From: Nitrososphaera sp.
GTDB lineage: Archaea > Thermoproteota > Nitrososphaeria > Nitrososphaerales > Nitrososphaeraceae
Length of the DNA: 54,073 nt
Reading direction: 5' to 3'
Assembly: GCA_029263715.1 (NCBI GenBank)
Contig: JAJUFP010000011.1
Coordinates: forward strand, 1 to 54,073
A program made the translations under genes and the position numbers. Numbering within the stretch: the first letter of the stretch is position 1; each line of letters opens with the position of its first letter. A model generated the notes under the pieces. That model saw nothing but the letters and a program-made list of their open reading frames with translations, did no database searches and was not told the origin of the DNA. This document shows, in pieces, positions 53,096 to 54,073 of the stretch.

Positions 53096-53812
53096 GTAAT
53101 TGGCAAGACCTGTGTTTTATTTTAATATTCAACAATGATGCTGCCAAAAAGCATGTGCAGTTTTATGCTATGGCAATACTGAAAAGACAGAGTTAGAGAT
53201 CGTTGGCATAGTTAGAGAAATGCAAAAGGATGGCCAGCGTATTCTAGTCTTGAGGATTATTCGATAACCGGAATGTCACTTTACTTCCCACAGGCACTGA
53301 CTCTCCTGCAGCTGGCCCCTAGTCACGCACCCAGCTGTTCGGTCCTAGAGGAGCCCCGGAATATGAGAACCGGAGTCCAGCGGATGTATTATTTGTTCAG
53401 TGATGTAGCTGACTGTTCTCTAACGTCTGGTACGGCACCATCTTTTGAGGAATTGGGATTGGTTGAACCATTTGTAATCAAACGCAAATCATTTACTATG
53501 CTCACACGGCGTGCAGTGGCGAACACGGATCCCCGCTGGATTGGATTTTGTCTAACAACAGCGCCAACATTACTCTAGGGCTGCCAACTATTTGGAAAGC
53601 GAATGATGTGATACAGGTCTTCATCTTGATTTATAGCAGCTACATGTAGATTTTGTCCAATGAGGGCACAAGCAATTGCTTTGATATAGCCAAGATTAAG
53701 TGGGCAAAGGAAGTCTCTGTTACCAATTACGGAATAGCTTTTGAAGATGAAAAGTAGTGAGTTATTCTCAATCTCGGCTATGTCAGCTTTGAGAATCCCC
53801 TTTCGGATTTAA
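53096..53812. other. Decayed or non-coding stretch near the right edge
   Basis: About 715 bases without an intact gene. A plus-strand frame at 53273-53578 (101 codons) has no recognisable motif. Another plus-strand register gives protein-like pieces broken by stops, e.g. NQTQIIYYAHTACSGEHGS and then LDWILSNNSANITLGLPTIW, about 53475-53625, suggesting a decayed surface-protein gene. Base composition is more A/T-rich than in the genes to the left. Confidence 0.4.
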
Positions 53813-54073
53813 TTATACGGCTATAGAGGGGCTTTGGCTTGTCCATACATTAGGTATCTGTTGCTGATCTGCCCATCTATTACCATCGTACGTGGTAAAC
53901 CATATTGTCTCATCGTTGCCCGATCCTTTCCACACCATGAATAGTTTGTCGTTGTATACGGCTATAGAGGGGCTTTGGCTTGTCCATACATTAGGTATCT
54001 GTTGCTGATCTGCCCATCTATTACCATCGTACGTGGTAAACCATATTGTCTCATCGTTGCCCGATCCTTTCCA
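53813..54073 (-). CDS. C-terminus of a beta-propeller-like repeat protein (truncated by window edge)
   Basis: On the minus strand a frame enters from the right edge and ends in TAA at 53813-53815, giving at least 86 residues with no stop. It reads WKGSGNDETIWFTTYDGNRW, ADQQQIPNVWTSQSPSIAVY, NDKLFMVW and then the same again. The 47-residue unit, with a Trp-Lys-Gly start and an IWFTTYDG strand, looks like lectin- or sialidase-type propeller blades. The last unit stops after SPSIAV, a few residues short of a whole blade. Probably a secreted or surface protein. Confidence 0.65.
   Translation of the reverse strand, partial: WKGSGNDETIWFTTYDGNRWADQQQIPNVWTSQSPSIAVYNDKLFMVWKGSGNDETIWFTTYDGNRWADQQQIPNVWTSQSPSIAV
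53814..54073. repeat. 141-base tandem repeat, identical over at least 119 bases
   Basis: Bases 53814-53932 recur exactly at 53955-54073, a period of 141 bases (47 codons) that keeps the minus-strand reading frame. No difference is seen over the 119 comparable bases. The repeat probably continues past the window end. Confidence 0.9.

Noticed and set aside
53130-53265. Short frame ending REMQKDGQRILVLRIIR
   Set aside because: Only about 40 codons after a stop, no start codon in a sensible place and no known match; it could be a fragment but cannot be supported.

Overview
The window is a piece of an archaeal chromosome, most likely an ammonia-oxidising member of the Nitrososphaerota (Thaumarchaeota), probably Nitrososphaera-like. 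The reasons are an archaeal ribosomal gene cluster (S4e, Rpp29, archaeal L3/L4/L23), an archaeal proteasome alpha subunit, Dph5, a CdvB/ESCRT-III protein, LysW-dependent lysine/arginine genes, cupredoxins around a Rieske/cytochrome b complex, many short zinc-ribbon proteins, frequent TTG starts and TATA boxes about 25 bases before start codons. The lineage is inferred from gene content and from memory of the families; no search was run.

Layout. 1-8 kb: end of an SGNH hydrolase, a TPR protein, a zinc ribbon, ilvD, trpE, thrC, an ESCRT-III-like cdvB and two unknown genes. 8-14.3 kb: a biotin island, with bioB-bioF and bioA on the minus strand and bioD on the plus strand, interrupted by an exported beta-propeller protein and a serine recombinase. 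14.3-19.6 kb: unknown and membrane genes, a tightly coupled operon (sugar-nucleotidyltransferase, F420-type LLM oxidoreductase, thiolase, DUF35 protein) and a membrane-bound winged-helix regulator. 19.7-21 kb: an intron-containing tRNA-Asn, two overlapping zinc-ribbon mini-genes and a sensor-kinase remnant. 21.1-31.1 kb: minus-strand ribosomal protein superoperon (L3 to L6) with Rpp29, headed by psmA, a redoxin and a SPOUT methyltransferase. 31.3-37.2 kb: alpha/beta hydrolase, DUF371 protein, ArsR-type regulator, purC, purK-purE and two unknown genes. 37.3-43.7 kb: a tandem SDR protein, TauE/SafE exporter, SIMPL protein, surface cupredoxin and zinc-finger proteins. 43.7-48 kb: cupredoxin, cytochrome b and Rieske (complex III), a pentapeptide-repeat protein and dph5. 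48-53.1 kb: lysK, lysX, lysW, homocitrate synthase and argH. 53.1-54.1 kb: a decayed stretch and the C-terminus of a repeat (beta-propeller) protein cut by the window edge.

The most interesting signals are these. (i) A 22-30 base palindrome (half-site TTTCWAAAYTC and its inverse) occurs four times, twice around bioB-bioF and twice in one intergenic gap at 18.9-19.2 kb. (ii) A BirA-like biotin operator is wrapped around the bioB TATA box. (iii) A 596-residue tandem SDR protein resembles the N-terminal half of bifunctional malonyl-CoA reductase and is a candidate for a poorly assigned step of the thaumarchaeal 3-hydroxypropionate/4-hydroxybutyrate cycle. (iv) The LysW carrier protein ends in Gln instead of the usual Glu. 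(v) The tRNA-Asn has an intron at the D-arm/anticodon-arm junction.
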